Source: Brevundimonas sp. M20
Lineage (GTDB): Bacteria > Pseudomonadota > Alphaproteobacteria > Caulobacterales > Caulobacteraceae
Reading direction: 5' to 3'
Assembly: GCF_006547065.1 (NCBI RefSeq)
Contig: NZ_CP041243.1
Coordinates: 1,689,001-1,753,000, forward strand
Length of the DNA: 64,000 nt
In this document: positions 47,826-56,977 of the stretch, piece after piece
How positions within the stretch are numbered: the stretch's first letter is position 1
Layout: every line of letters begins with the position of its first letter
Translations under genes and position numbers: made by a program
The notes under the pieces: generated by a model
Told to the model about the DNA's origin: nothing
Databases searched by the model: none
What the model saw: the letters and a program-made list of their open reading frames with translations, nothing else

Positions 47826-48521
47826 ATGACAACGCGCGACCTCGAAGGCTGGACCGTCGCCTTTGATCTGGACGGGACGCTGGTGGAGACCCACGAGGAT
47901 TTGGTCGGCACCCTGAACCGCATGCTGGTGAAGCACGGCCTGCCCGAGGCGCCGATGGAAAGCGCGTCAGAGCTGATCGGCGGCGGCGCGCGAGCCCTGC
48001 TGCAGCACGGGTTCGAGCGGGCGGGCGCGAGCTGGAACGAGGCCCACGCCCCGGCCCTGTTCGAGGCGTTTCTGGCGGACTACGTCGAACACATCGCCGA
48101 CCATTCCAAGCCGTTTCCGGGTGTCGTTGAGACGCTGGAGCGGCTGGCGGCGCGCGGCGCCGTCCTGTGCGTGGCGACGAACAAGCGGACGGACCTGTCT
48201 GAAATCCTTCTGGAAAAGCTCGACCTGACCCGGCATTTCGCGGCCATCGTCGGGCCGGACAAGGTCAGCGCCCGCAAGCCGTCGGGCGCGCATCTGATCG
48301 AGGCGGTGCGCATGGCCGGCGGCGATCCGGCGCGGGCGATCATGGTCGGGGATGCGGCCCCGGACACGGGCGCGGCGCGCGACGCGGGCCTGCCCTGCAT
48401 CGTCTGCACCTTCGGCTACAGCCCGATCCCGCCCGCCGAACTGGGCGGCACGGTGCTGATCGACCGATTCGATGAAATCGAAACTGCTCTTGCCGCCGTG
48501 ACCCACAATCCGGCTAGTTGA
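47826..48521 (+). CDS. gph: Phosphoglycolate phosphatase (HAD family)
   Basis: 231 residues. HAD motif I is [16 protein letters not shown], motif II ATNKRTD, the conserved lysine lies in [12 protein letters not shown], and motif IV is [16 protein letters not shown]. It is the Gph/CbbZ type that removes 2-phosphoglycolate made during DNA repair. Motif IV reads GDAAPD, a small change from the common GDSxxD but with the Asp kept. The last 8 bases overlap the 3' end of the unknown gene on the other strand. Confidence 0.88.
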   Translation: MTTRDLEGWTVAFDLDGTLVETHEDLVGTLNRMLVKHGLPEAPMESASELIGGGARALLQHGFERAGASWNEAHAPALFEAFLADYVEHIADHSKPFPGVVETLERLAARGAVLCVATNKRTDLSEILLEKLDLTRHFAAIVGPDKVSARKPSGAHLIEAVRMAGGDPARAIMVGDAAPDTGAARDAGLPCIVCTFGYSPIPPAELGGTVLIDRFDEIETALAAVTHNPAS

Positions 48522-49053
48522 TCGCGACCGCATCTATGATGAGATCGTAGAACTCATCCGGAGACATGATCTGCAGAAGCTGCTGCAACCGGTCACCGAC
48601 GTCTTCGTCGCCCGATCTGTCAGCCAGCCACCGCTCCACACCGCGCTGCACAGCCCTGACGAAAAGATCCACGGCGACATAGACGACGCCGTTGACGGCA
48701 TCGCTGCCGGCGCTTCCGATCCGCTCGCTAATGAAGCGAACTCGCTTCGCCGGTTTGCTGCCAGACGGTCTGTCTTGGCCCGAATGCAAAAACGCGCACC
48801 TCAGAGCCCAGGCATCAACTCCCGAGATAAGCCCCGGATCAGCCGGGTCTGAAAACAACTCGTTGAAGTACGCGCCTGGGTAAGCATCCCACCACGCTAT
48901 ATAGCGCTGCTGGCTCTTCCCATTCCCGGGCTGGTCTATGGAGCCGCAAATATCCGGAAGCGTCAGCCCGAGTGCGATAGCCGCGTAGTTGTTTCCATCG
49001 TTCTCGGCCTCAAGCATAGCCGACACAAACGCCGTTAAACGCTCGCCTGACAT
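48514..49053 (-). CDS. Hypothetical protein of a widespread unassigned family, lower GC
   Basis: 179 residues. Motifs I associate with a broadly scattered unknown bacterial family are ENDGNNYAAIALGLTLPDICG, RYIAWWDAYPGAYF, and DAWALRCAFLHSGQDRP, where the Arg-Cys-x-Phe-Leu-His stretch stands out. There is no signal peptide or membrane segment. The base composition (AT-rich codons such as ata, tat, aga) is visibly lower in GC than all neighbours, suggesting recent transfer. It starts 4 bases after the HxlR gene stop on the same strand. The function is unknown. Confidence 0.75.
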   Translation of the reverse strand: MSGERLTAFVSAMLEAENDGNNYAAIALGLTLPDICGSIDQPGNGKSQQRYIAWWDAYPGAYFNELFSDPADPGLISGVDAWALRCAFLHSGQDRPSGSKPAKRVRFISERIGSAGSDAVNGVVYVAVDLFVRAVQRGVERWLADRSGDEDVGDRLQQLLQIMSPDEFYDLIIDAVAIN

Positions 49054-49057
49054 GACT

Positions 49058-49465
49058 TCAACCCGCCGACTTGGCGGCGTCAAATGCCTGACGCGCGCTC
49101 TCGATACGATCAAGGTTCTTTTCGGCCCACAGCCAGACCCCGCAGAAGGCCTCCGACAGGGTGAAGCCCAGATCAGTCAGCCGGTATTCCACGCGCGGCG
49201 GGATCACAGGGTGAACCGTCCGGATCAGCAGGCCGTCGCGTTCCATCTGACGCAGGGTCTGGGTCAACATCTTCTGGCTGATGCCGCCGCTCAGCTCGCC
49301 GATGCGCGTGAAGCGCAGCTCGCCATGCTCGGTCAGCACCTCCAGCACGATCATCGTCCACTTGTCCGCGACCCGGCCGATCACGTCGTTGACCAGCGCC
49401 TCCACCCGCGGATCGAGCGGCGGATGGTCGGGACGACTGTGGGCCGGAGCACCTTGGGCGGGCAT
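49058..49465 (-). CDS. HxlR family transcriptional regulator
   Basis: 135 residues with the HxlR winged-helix fold: VIGRVADKWTMIVLEVLTEHGELRFTRI, GGISQKMLTQTLRQMERDGLLIRTVHPVIPPRVEYRLTDLG. Many members sense electrophiles or aldehydes and control neighbouring oxidoreductases. It is divergent from an SDR gene with 105 bases between the starts, the usual layout for an HxlR regulator and its target. No single cysteine of the redox-sensing HypR type stands out near the N-terminus. Confidence 0.92.
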   Translation of the reverse strand: MPAQGAPAHSRPDHPPLDPRVEALVNDVIGRVADKWTMIVLEVLTEHGELRFTRIGELSGGISQKMLTQTLRQMERDGLLIRTVHPVIPPRVEYRLTDLGFTLSEAFCGVWLWAEKNLDRIESARQAFDAAKSAG

Positions 49466-49478
49466 GACTTTCCTTTCG

Positions 49479-49509
49479 GTAAGTATAGCACGTTCAGGTG
49501 CCTACTTTC
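49479..49509. promoter_or_regulatory. Candidate HxlR operator
   Basis: An inverted pair gtaagta (49479-49485) and tactttc (49503-49509), 6 of 7 positions complementary, in the HxlR-SDR divergent region. The TACTTAC core recalls sites of other HxlR proteins. The match is short, so the call is tentative. Confidence 0.3.
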
Positions 49510-49570
49510 TGATGGAGAGTATCAGGTATAGATCATCGCCCATCGGACTTCCAGACCAAGGAGCACTCCC

Positions 49571-50323
49571 ATGGACACCCGCAACGACACCATCCTGATC
49601 ACCGGCGGCGGCTCGGGCATCGGCAAGGCCCTGGCCGAGGCCCTGCATGCTCGGGGCGCCAGGGTCATCATCGCCGGTCGCCGTCGTGACGCGCTCGAGG
49701 CCGTCGCCGCCGCCAATCCCGGCATGGCGGTCGAGACGCTGGACGTCGCGGACGCCGCCGACGTGACCGCCTTCGCCCACCGGGTCATCGCCGCCCACCC
49801 CGACCTCAACGTCGTGATCAACAACGCCGGGATCATGCAGGCCGAGGATCTGACCGCCGACGCCATCGACCTCGACGTCGTCGAACAGACCATCGCCATC
49901 AACCTGCTGGGGCCGATCCGGCTGACCGCCGCCCTGCTCCCCCACCTGAAGTCGAAGCCGAGGGCGACGGTCGTGACCGTGTCGTCGGGTCTGGCTTTCG
50001 TGCCGCTCACGGCCACCCCCACCTATTCGGCGACCAAGGCGGCCATACATTCGTGGAGCCAGTCTCTGCGGACCCAACTGAAGGGCACCTCCGTCGAGGT
50101 GCTGGAATGGGCGCCGCCCGCCGTGGCCACCGACCTGATGCCCGGCCACGCCGCCAACCCGAATTCCATGCCGCTGGCCGATTTCACCGCCGAAAGCCTG
50201 TCGCTGTTCGAGGCCGGCGGGGTGGACGAGATTCTGGTCGAGCGGGTGAAGTTCCTGCGCGGCGCCGAGGCCCGGGGCGACTACGCCAGGGTCTATTCCA
50301 TCCTCAACGACGGCACGCACTGA
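49571..50323 (+). CDS. SDR family oxidoreductase (DltE-like)
   Basis: 250 residues. Classical short-chain dehydrogenase motifs are present: the coenzyme loop ILITGGGSGIGKALAEAL, NVVINNAGIMQ, the catalytic Ser in VVTVSSGLAFVPL, and YSATK with the catalytic Tyr and Lys. Arg after the second strand (IIAGRRRDAL) suggests NADP. The substrate is unknown. It is divergent from the HxlR regulator, which probably represses it until an electrophile or carbonyl compound appears. A ggagca ribosome site precedes ATG 49571. Confidence 0.92.
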   Translation: MDTRNDTILITGGGSGIGKALAEALHARGARVIIAGRRRDALEAVAAANPGMAVETLDVADAADVTAFAHRVIAAHPDLNVVINNAGIMQAEDLTADAIDLDVVEQTIAINLLGPIRLTAALLPHLKSKPRATVVTVSSGLAFVPLTATPTYSATKAAIHSWSQSLRTQLKGTSVEVLEWAPPAVATDLMPGHAANPNSMPLADFTAESLSLFEAGGVDEILVERVKFLRGAEARGDYARVYSILNDGTH

Positions 50324-50415
50324 TCGCCTGAAACGCCGGATCGCAGCCGCGACGGTTGCGGTTCGGCGCGGCGGCGCACATCTTCGTCGGCCCTGCCCTC
50401 CCCAAGGCTGATCCC

Positions 50416-51705
50416 ATGCTCCGTCGCCTCTTCGCCATCCCGCTCTGGCAGCGCACCGCCGCGGGCTTCGCGCTCGGCATTCTCGCGGGTCTGCTGTTGC
50501 GGGAGCATGCGGAGACCTGGCTGGGACCGATCGGCGACGTCTATCTGAACCTGATCCGCATGGTGGTGGCGCCGCTGGTGCTGTTCACCATCGCCAGTTC
50601 CATCGCCAAGCTGGGCGAGGGCGTGGGCGCGGCCCGTCTGGCGATGCGGACCGTGGTGTGGTTCGCCATCACCTCCCTGCTGGCCGTGCTGGTCGGCTTC
50701 GCGGTCGCCCACATCATCAACCCCGGCCTGGGCCTGAGCGACCTGCCGCTGGGCACGGTGCGCGAGCGGGAAATCCCGACGCCGCTGGAGGTGCTCATCG
50801 GCATCGTCCCCACCAACCCCTTCGCCGCCCTGAGCGAAGGCAAGGTGCTGCAGATCATCTTCTTCTCGGCGCTGGTCGGCGCGGCGCTGGTGGCGCTGGG
50901 CGACCGGGCGCAGGGCGTGCGGCGGCTGGTCGATGAAGGCGCCGCCGTCGTCTTCCGCATCACCCGCTGGGTGATCCAGCTGACCCCCATCGGCGTGTTC
51001 GGCCTTATCGCATCGGTCGTCGGCGGCTACGGCTGGGAGGCGCTGCTGCCGCTCGGCAAGTTCATCATCGCCATCTATGTGGCCTGCGCCTTCCACATTC
51101 TGGTGGTCTATTCCGGCCTGCTGAAGCTGCACGGGTTGAAGGTGCGCAGCTTCTTCCGCGGCGCCTTCGCGGCCATGCAGACGGCCTTCGCCACCTCCTC
51201 CTCGCTGGGCACGCTGCCGGTCACCCTGCGCCAAACCGTCGAGCGCCTCGGCGTGCCGCAGGCCTATGCGGCCTTCGCGGTTCCGCTGGGCGCCAGTGTG
51301 AAGATGGACGGCTGCGGCGCCATCTATCCGGCCATCGCGGCCATCTTCATCGCCCAGTATTTCAGGATCGACCTCAGCCTGACCCAGTATGTGCTGATCG
51401 GCCTGACCGCTGTTCTGGGCTCGCTGGGCACGGCGGGCGTGCCCGGCACCTCCATCGTCATGCTGACGCTGACCCTGGCCACCGCCGGCCTGCCGCTGGA
51501 TGGAATCGGCTACATCGTCGCCATCGACCGGATCATCGACATGATGCGCACCATGACCAACGTCACCGGCCAGATGCTGGTCCCCGTGCTGGTCGCGAAG
51601 GAGGAGAACATCCTCAACGAGGATGTCTATGACGGCCGCGTGGCCTGGCTGCCGGGCGATCCCGACGCGGAATCTCCCGAGACGGTGAAGGCTTCCGGAA
51701 TCTGA
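50416..51705 (+). CDS. Dicarboxylate/amino acid:cation symporter (DAACS family)
   Basis: 429 residues with eight or more membrane segments and two hairpins of the GltPh type. Recognisable are LIRMVVAPLVLFTIASSI, the serine-rich motif AFATSSSLGTLPVTL, the NMDG-type KMDGCGAIYPAIAAIFIAQ (usually NMDGT) and GTAGVPGTSIVMLTLTL. It takes up glutamate, aspartate or C4-dicarboxylates with protons or sodium. The usual substrate-binding stretch NMDGTA reads KMDGCG here, which may alter specificity. ATG 50416 starts just before the first membrane segment. Confidence 0.93.
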   Translation: MLRRLFAIPLWQRTAAGFALGILAGLLLREHAETWLGPIGDVYLNLIRMVVAPLVLFTIASSIAKLGEGVGAARLAMRTVVWFAITSLLAVLVGFAVAHIINPGLGLSDLPLGTVREREIPTPLEVLIGIVPTNPFAALSEGKVLQIIFFSALVGAALVALGDRAQGVRRLVDEGAAVVFRITRWVIQLTPIGVFGLIASVVGGYGWEALLPLGKFIIAIYVACAFHILVVYSGLLKLHGLKVRSFFRGAFAAMQTAFATSSSLGTLPVTLRQTVERLGVPQAYAAFAVPLGASVKMDGCGAIYPAIAAIFIAQYFRIDLSLTQYVLIGLTAVLGSLGTAGVPGTSIVMLTLTLATAGLPLDGIGYIVAIDRIIDMMRTMTNVTGQMLVPVLVAKEENILNEDVYDGRVAWLPGDPDAESPETVKASGI

Positions 51706-51781
51706 CGCTTGCACCATCGGGGAGGTCGGGCTATGTCCCCCGCCTCCCCGGACGGCGCACGGCCTTCGGGGCCCGAAAGAT

Positions 51782-51856
51782 GGATGTGTAGCTCAGCGGG
51801 AGAGCACCTCGTTCACACCGAGGGGGTCACAGGTTCAATCCCTGTCACATCCACCA
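51782..51856 (+). tRNA. tRNA-Val (anticodon CAC)
   Basis: A full 75-base cloverleaf with encoded CCA. The 7-base acceptor stem is ggatgtg/cacatcc, the D stem gctc/gagc, the anticodon stem cctcg/cgagg with loop ttcacac giving CAC, and the T stem acagg/cctgt with loop ttcaatc. It reads the GUG valine codon. It lies 76 bases after the symporter gene; no integrase or repeated tRNA end was seen nearby. Confidence 0.97.
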
Positions 51857-52072
51857 TTTCTCCTCACATCATGAACCGACACGACCGGCGGGCGCAGGAT
51901 CACCGCGCGCGCGGCCCCGCCCGGACGGTCCCCGTCCATCGACGCCGTTCAGAATTCGGCAGAACCCTGCTAGCGGGGCCGCGCTTCCGCCTTTATTGCA
52001 GCGCACAAGCCCCGCCCTTCGCCCGCCGGAAAGGCTGGCGTGCGCCGCGTTGGCGCCCTACGGACCCTGCCC

Positions 52073-54151
52073 ATGCCCTTCCCAGCCAGCCATCCCGCGC
52101 TTGACCGCGCGCTTTCCGAACGCGGCTATGCCGAGCCCACCGCCGTCCAGGCCGCGGTTCTGGAAGCCGAACAGGGCCGTGACCTGCTGGTTTCGGCCCA
52201 GACCGGTTCCGGCAAGACCGTCGCCTTCGGCCTCGCCCTCGCCTCGACCCTGCTGGGCGACGCCGAGCGATTCGCCGACAACGGCGCCCCCGCCGCGCTG
52301 ATCATCGCCCCGACCCGCGAATTGGCCCTGCAGGTGTCGAAAGAGCTGGAATGGCTCTACGCCAACACCGGCGCCCGCATCGCCACCTGCGTGGGCGGCA
52401 TGGACCCCCGCGCCGAGCGCCGGGTGCTGGACCGGGGCGCCGCCATCGTCGTCGGCACGCCCGGCCGCCTGAAGGACCACATCGAGCGCGATGCGCTGGA
52501 CCTGTCCGAGCTGAAGGCCGTCGTCCTCGATGAAGCCGACGAAATGCTGGATATGGGCTTCCAGGAAGACCTGACCTTCATTCTGGATCAGGCCCCGGCC
52601 GAGCGCCGCACCCTGCTTTTCTCGGCCACCATCGCTCGCGATATCGCCGAACTGGCCAAGACCTACCAGCGCGACGCTTTCCGCATCGACACGGTCGTCA
52701 AGAACGCCTCGCACGGCGACATCGAATACAAGGCGATCCGCATCGCCCCGCACGAGATCGAGCACGGCGTCGTCAACGTCCTGCGCTATTTCGAAAGCCC
52801 CGGCGCCCTGGTGTTCGCCAACACCCGTGAGCGGGTGAAGCACCTGACCGCCAGCCTGCGCGAGCGCGGCTTCTCGGTCGTCGGCCTGTCGGGTGAACTG
52901 ACCCAGTCGCTGCGTTCGGAGGCCCTTCAGGCCCTGCGCGACGGCCACGCCCGCGTCTGCGTCGCCACCGATGTCGCCGCGCGCGGTCTGGACCTGCCCG
53001 ATCTGGGTCTGGTCATCCACGCCGAAATCCCGGTCAACAAGGCCACCCTGCTGCACCGTTCAGGCCGCACCGGCCGCGCGGGCAAGAAGGGCGTCTCGGT
53101 CCTGATGGTCAGCCACACGCGCCGTCGCAAGGTCGAGATGATGCTGAACTCGGCCTCGATCAAGGCTGAGTGGTCGGGCGCCCCGTCCGCCGACGAAATC
53201 CGCGCCAAGGATCACGAGCGGATGCTGACCGACCCGATCCTGATGGCCGAGGCCGACGAGGAATCGCTGGCCATGGGCAAGGAGCTGCTGGAGCGGACTT
53301 CGCCCGAGCACGTCGCCGCCGCCCTGATCCGCCTGTACCGCGAGAAGCTGCCGCCCCCGGAGGACGTGCAGGACGACGAACGCATGAGGCGCGCCCAGCA
53401 AACGGGCGTGAACGAGCGCGGCCAACGCGACGGCCCGCTGGTCGACTTCGCCCGTGGCGGCGACATGACCTGGTTCCGCGTCAACATCGGTCGCGAGAAG
53501 AACGCCGATCCGAAGTGGCTCCTGCCGCTGATCTGCCGTCTGGGCCACGTCACCAAACGCGACGTCGGCTCGATCAAAATTTTCGACCGCGAGACCAAGT
53601 TCGAGATCACCGCCGACGCCGAGGCCAAGTTCCGCGCAGCCATGACCCAGCCGAACGACGAGGGCGTGACCATTCAGGACGCCGTGGCTCCGGCCGCCGG
53701 TGAAAAGAGCCTGCGCAAATGGGACAAGCCGCAAGGCGAGCGTGGCGACAAGCCCTTCCGCAAGCCGCGCTTTGAAGGTGAAGGCTCCAGGAAGCCCTGG
53801 GCCCAGCGCGAGGATCGTCAGACCGGCGATGCGCCGAAGAAGCCTTGGAAGGCCCGCGAGGAGCGCGCCGAGGGCGACGCGCCTAAGAAGCCTTGGGCTC
53901 CTCGCACGGATCGCGCCGACGCTCCGGCGGCCGACGGCGGCGAAAAGAAGTGGGTGAAGCGCACCAAGGATGCGCCCACGCCTGAAGGCAAGAAGCCCTG
54001 GGTCGACAAGCCGAAGGGCGACAAGAAGCCCTGGCAGCCCCGCGCCGACGGCGCCGCGTCCGGCGGTGATCGCCCGTGGACCGGCAAACCCAGGCCCGGC
54101 TTCAAAAAGCCCGGCGGCAAGCCGCCCTTCAAGGGCAAGCCACGCGGCTGA
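52073..54151 (+). CDS. DEAD-box RNA helicase with DbpA-type RNA-binding domain and KPW-rich tail
   Basis: 692 residues. The helicase core has Walker A AQTGSGKT, VVLDEADEMLDMG, SAT and HRSGRTGRAGK. A DbpA-like RNA-binding domain lies near 465-530 (TWFRVNIGREKNADPKWLLPLICRLG). The last 150 residues are a disordered basic tail in which KKPW/RKPW recurs about seven times, each followed by charged residues. CsdA/DeaD-type helicases of this design act in ribosome assembly and cold adaptation. Its TGA is directly adjacent to the stop of the convergent phytochrome gene (tgatca), with no terminator between. The 216 bases before it hold no gene. Confidence 0.93.
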   Translation: MPFPASHPALDRALSERGYAEPTAVQAAVLEAEQGRDLLVSAQTGSGKTVAFGLALASTLLGDAERFADNGAPAALIIAPTRELALQVSKELEWLYANTGARIATCVGGMDPRAERRVLDRGAAIVVGTPGRLKDHIERDALDLSELKAVVLDEADEMLDMGFQEDLTFILDQAPAERRTLLFSATIARDIAELAKTYQRDAFRIDTVVKNASHGDIEYKAIRIAPHEIEHGVVNVLRYFESPGALVFANTRERVKHLTASLRERGFSVVGLSGELTQSLRSEALQALRDGHARVCVATDVAARGLDLPDLGLVIHAEIPVNKATLLHRSGRTGRAGKKGVSVLMVSHTRRRKVEMMLNSASIKAEWSGAPSADEIRAKDHERMLTDPILMAEADEESLAMGKELLERTSPEHVAAALIRLYREKLPPPEDVQDDERMRRAQQTGVNERGQRDGPLVDFARGGDMTWFRVNIGREKNADPKWLLPLICRLGHVTKRDVGSIKIFDRETKFEITADAEAKFRAAMTQPNDEGVTIQDAVAPAAGEKSLRKWDKPQGERGDKPFRKPRFEGEGSRKPWAQREDRQTGDAPKKPWKAREERAEGDAPKKPWAPRTDRADAPAADGGEKKWVKRTKDAPTPEGKKPWVDKPKGDKKPWQPRADGAASGGDRPWTGKPRPGFKKPGGKPPFKGKPRG

Positions 54152-56293
54152 TCAGCCCTCGAGCGTGATCGGGGCCTTCAGCACCGCATGAAGGCCCGGT
54201 TCGCCGTCGCGGTAGTCCAGTTGACCGCTCAACTGGGTGACGAGGCTCTCGATCATCATCGAGCCGAAGCCCTGCCCGGCCTTGTGCCCGCCCTTGCCGT
54301 CGTCCTCGACCGCGAGGCGCAGGTTCCGCCCGTCCTCTGACAGTCGGATGCGGATCGGGCCGGGCTTGCCGTCATAGGCGTATTTCTGGGCATTGATGAT
54401 CAGTTCGGTCAGGACCAGTCCCAGCGTCACCGCCCGCCCCGCCTCGACCGAAACCGGCGTCAGGTCATGCTCCAGCTGGGCGTTCCAGTCCGCGCCGACC
54501 GACGCGCCCAGATCCTCAATCAGCTCCGCGAAGTAGCGCTCCAGATCGACCGTGGAGCCCGTTTCGGCCCGGTACAGACGACTGTGCACCATCGAAACGG
54601 CGCGCACCCGGCGGCGGGCTTCCAGCAGCTGGGCCTGTGACGCCGGGTCCGCCTGTCGCGCCTGCAACCCTAGGAATGAGGACACCAGCGTCAGGCTGTT
54701 CTGGACCCGGTGATTGACCTCCCGGATCAGGAACTCCTGCTGCTCAAGACGCAGATCGCGCTCGCTGAGCGAGGCCTGCAGCGAGCGGTTCAGATTGCGC
54801 AGCTGGCTCACGGAGGCGAAGTCGATCAGGGCGTCGCGCACACGACCGGCGGACTCGACCTGAGCGGGGGTCCAGCGCCGCGACCGACCGCGCACCGTTT
54901 CGGACCAGGCCTCGAACGAATTGCGGGGCGTCAGGACGCCGCCGTCCCCGGTCTTTCGGGCCGTCGAGGGATCACCCGCCCAACGCACGGTTTCAACGAT
55001 CTCCGCCCGGAACCAGAGCAGTGTCAGGGGGCGCTCGCCCTGCAGATGCACCGCCAGCAGGCCGCTGCCCCGCGCGGCGAAGGCGGCCGCTTCCGGACGA
55101 CGCTGAGACAGGACGTGGGTGGCCACGGGGCGCAGTCCGGGCTGATCCGCCACCCACCGGGCCAGATCGCGAACCTCGGCCTCCGACGGGGTCACCCCGA
55201 ACCGGTACTGGCCGTCCGGTCCGACAATGGCCAGACCGTCGGCGTCGGTCAGATCGGCCAGATCGCGGCTGTTGTCCGCCAGCGCGTCTTCCAGCGGGCG
55301 GTCCGCCGACAGATGGCCGATCAGCTCGTCCTCGAGATGGCGCAGGCGCATGCGTTCCCGATACAGCTCCGCGTCGCCCTTCGCCTTGATCTGGCGGGCC
55401 AGGCCCCGCGCCAGCGTCGTCGAGGCCATGCGCAGTTCATAGGGCAGCAGTTGGGGTCTGGCGCTGTGACAGGCCACCAGCCCCCACAACTCGCCGTCGA
55501 CGATGATCGACACCGAGGCCGAGGCCCGCACCGCCATATTGGCCAGATACTGGAGATGCACCGGAGACACGCTGCGCAGGCCGCAGTCGCTCATGTCCAG
55601 CGGCCGATCCGCCGCCGGGCGCAGGGGTTCGGGCTGATAGGTCGCGTCGGGGATCACCCGGACCGGATTGCGCAGGTACAGCGCCCTCGCCTGCTTCGGA
55701 ATGTCCGTCGCCGGGAAGTGGTGGTTCTGGAAGGACTCGACCTCGGACGAGCGGGACTCCGCCACCACCTGCCCCGCCTCATCGTCGAGGAAGCGATAGA
55801 TCATCACCCGGTCAAAACCGGTCAGGGCCCGGAAGGCGGCGGCGGCGCTCTCGCAGACCCCACGCACGCTGGTCGCGCGCTCGAACGCCGCGCCCGCCGC
55901 GTCCAGCCGGCTGATCAGTTCGATCCCCGGCTCCGCGCCCTGCGAACTCTGCTCGATTTCGACGATCAGAACCTCGCCGTGCGGGCGGGCGATGACGTCA
56001 TAGTCGAGACCGTTCGCCCCGCGCCAGCGCCCGACGAAACCGTCCGTTCCGGCCCCGGTCCGTTGCAGACGGGTCGTGATGACCTCACCCAGAAGGCCCT
56101 GAACCGCCCGGCCGATCCAGCTGTCGTGTCCCGTAATGCGCTTGATGCGGCCCGCCTCACGGGTGACCGTCAGATCAGAGCCGTCCAGCACCAGCAGCAG
56201 GCCATGAGGCTGAATGGCTTCCGGGATGTGGATCGGTTCCCGGTCGCAGGAATTGAGATCAAGCCGGTCTTCAACCCCCGCGGCGTCGGTCAT
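54152..56293 (-). CDS. bphP: Bacteriophytochrome histidine kinase (HWE/HisKA_2 type)
   Basis: 713 residues. The PAS domain starts with the biliverdin-attachment Cys16 (LNSCDREPIHIPEAIQPHG). The GAF domain follows with PATDIPKQARALY (the PASDIP site) and DMSDCGLRSVSPVHLQYLANM, then a PHY domain with the tongue motif PRNSFEAWSETVRGRSRRW. The kinase part has REVNHRVQNSLTLVSSFLGLQ with His528 as the probable phosphoacceptor, and the ATPase motifs ELIINAQKYAYDG and EDDGKGG. It is a red/far-red light sensor. The heme oxygenase that makes its pigment is encoded 12 bases upstream. No response regulator is adjacent. Confidence 0.95.
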   Translation of the reverse strand: MTDAAGVEDRLDLNSCDREPIHIPEAIQPHGLLLVLDGSDLTVTREAGRIKRITGHDSWIGRAVQGLLGEVITTRLQRTGAGTDGFVGRWRGANGLDYDVIARPHGEVLIVEIEQSSQGAEPGIELISRLDAAGAAFERATSVRGVCESAAAAFRALTGFDRVMIYRFLDDEAGQVVAESRSSEVESFQNHHFPATDIPKQARALYLRNPVRVIPDATYQPEPLRPAADRPLDMSDCGLRSVSPVHLQYLANMAVRASASVSIIVDGELWGLVACHSARPQLLPYELRMASTTLARGLARQIKAKGDAELYRERMRLRHLEDELIGHLSADRPLEDALADNSRDLADLTDADGLAIVGPDGQYRFGVTPSEAEVRDLARWVADQPGLRPVATHVLSQRRPEAAAFAARGSGLLAVHLQGERPLTLLWFRAEIVETVRWAGDPSTARKTGDGGVLTPRNSFEAWSETVRGRSRRWTPAQVESAGRVRDALIDFASVSQLRNLNRSLQASLSERDLRLEQQEFLIREVNHRVQNSLTLVSSFLGLQARQADPASQAQLLEARRRVRAVSMVHSRLYRAETGSTVDLERYFAELIEDLGASVGADWNAQLEHDLTPVSVEAGRAVTLGLVLTELIINAQKYAYDGKPGPIRIRLSEDGRNLRLAVEDDGKGGHKAGQGFGSMMIESLVTQLSGQLDYRDGEPGLHAVLKAPITLEG

Positions 56294-56305
56294 GCACTCG
56301 AACTT

Positions 56306-56872
56306 CTATCGGGCAGGTGGAACCAGAAGTCTGAAAGCAAGATCGAACGCGTCCGTTCCGCCCTTCAGGATATCATCCTGCATCGCCCGCCCCGAAGCGC
56401 ACACAGTCTCCATCAGCGTCATGAACGCGCGCCAACGTGATCCGGTTTCATCGCCCCACGGATCAAGAAACTCAAGCCCCGTCAGGGGTATGCTGTCGCG
56501 GATCATGCCCTTGCGCATGACGCGGCCGCCGAGCATCGAACCCTCGACGACATAGACCCAGCCGATGGCCTCGCCATAGGTCGGCAGGGCCGCCGCTGAC
56601 CGATGCTCGGGGGGGCGCGCGCCGAGCGCGTCCAGCCCGGCCAGAATCAGCGGCGAGCGACGGTCAGGTTCGTACCCTTCCGCCCCGAACGCCGACCGCC
56701 ATGGCGCGATGGCGTCTTCCACGGCCCTGTGCAGAACCAGAAACTGGCCCACCATTTCGGGACGTTCGGCCAGATTCCGTAGCCGGCGCTCGACGTCCGC
56801 CTCCGTCTCGATCGCGCTGTGAATATCGGCCGTGGCCGCGCGGAGGGACTGGACAACGGGCGACACGGGCAT
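56306..56872 (-). CDS. bphO: Biliverdin-producing heme oxygenase (BphO type)
   Basis: 188 residues of the heme oxygenase fold. His18 in RAATADIHSAIE is the likely heme ligand, and GWVYVVEGSMLGGRVMRK is the distal-helix glycine-rich motif. It opens heme to biliverdin, the chromophore of the phytochrome encoded 12 bases downstream, so the pair makes a complete light sensor. Its start is 105 bases from the stop of the next minus-strand gene upstream; no strong promoter boxes were seen. Confidence 0.9.
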   Translation of the reverse strand: MPVSPVVQSLRAATADIHSAIETEADVERRLRNLAERPEMVGQFLVLHRAVEDAIAPWRSAFGAEGYEPDRRSPLILAGLDALGARPPEHRSAAALPTYGEAIGWVYVVEGSMLGGRVMRKGMIRDSIPLTGLEFLDPWGDETGSRWRAFMTLMETVCASGRAMQDDILKGGTDAFDLAFRLLVPPAR

Positions 56873-56977
56873 CCATTGTCCCTACCAGACCCCGCGACGG
56901 TGTCACCCCGTGCGTAACGATTGATCGCTGGCCGGACCCGAGCCGCTCACGCGTGGAACGTCCCGGGCTCGCCCGGA

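Noticed and set aside
51782..52072. tRNA-Val as an integration site for a mobile island
   Set aside because: No integrase gene and no repeat of the tRNA 3' end was seen, and the downstream genes are ordinary chromosomal genes.
51709..52104. A possible protein running through tRNA-Val and into the helicase gene
   Set aside because: The frame crosses a clear tRNA and its translation is Arg/Pro-rich with no recognisable features.
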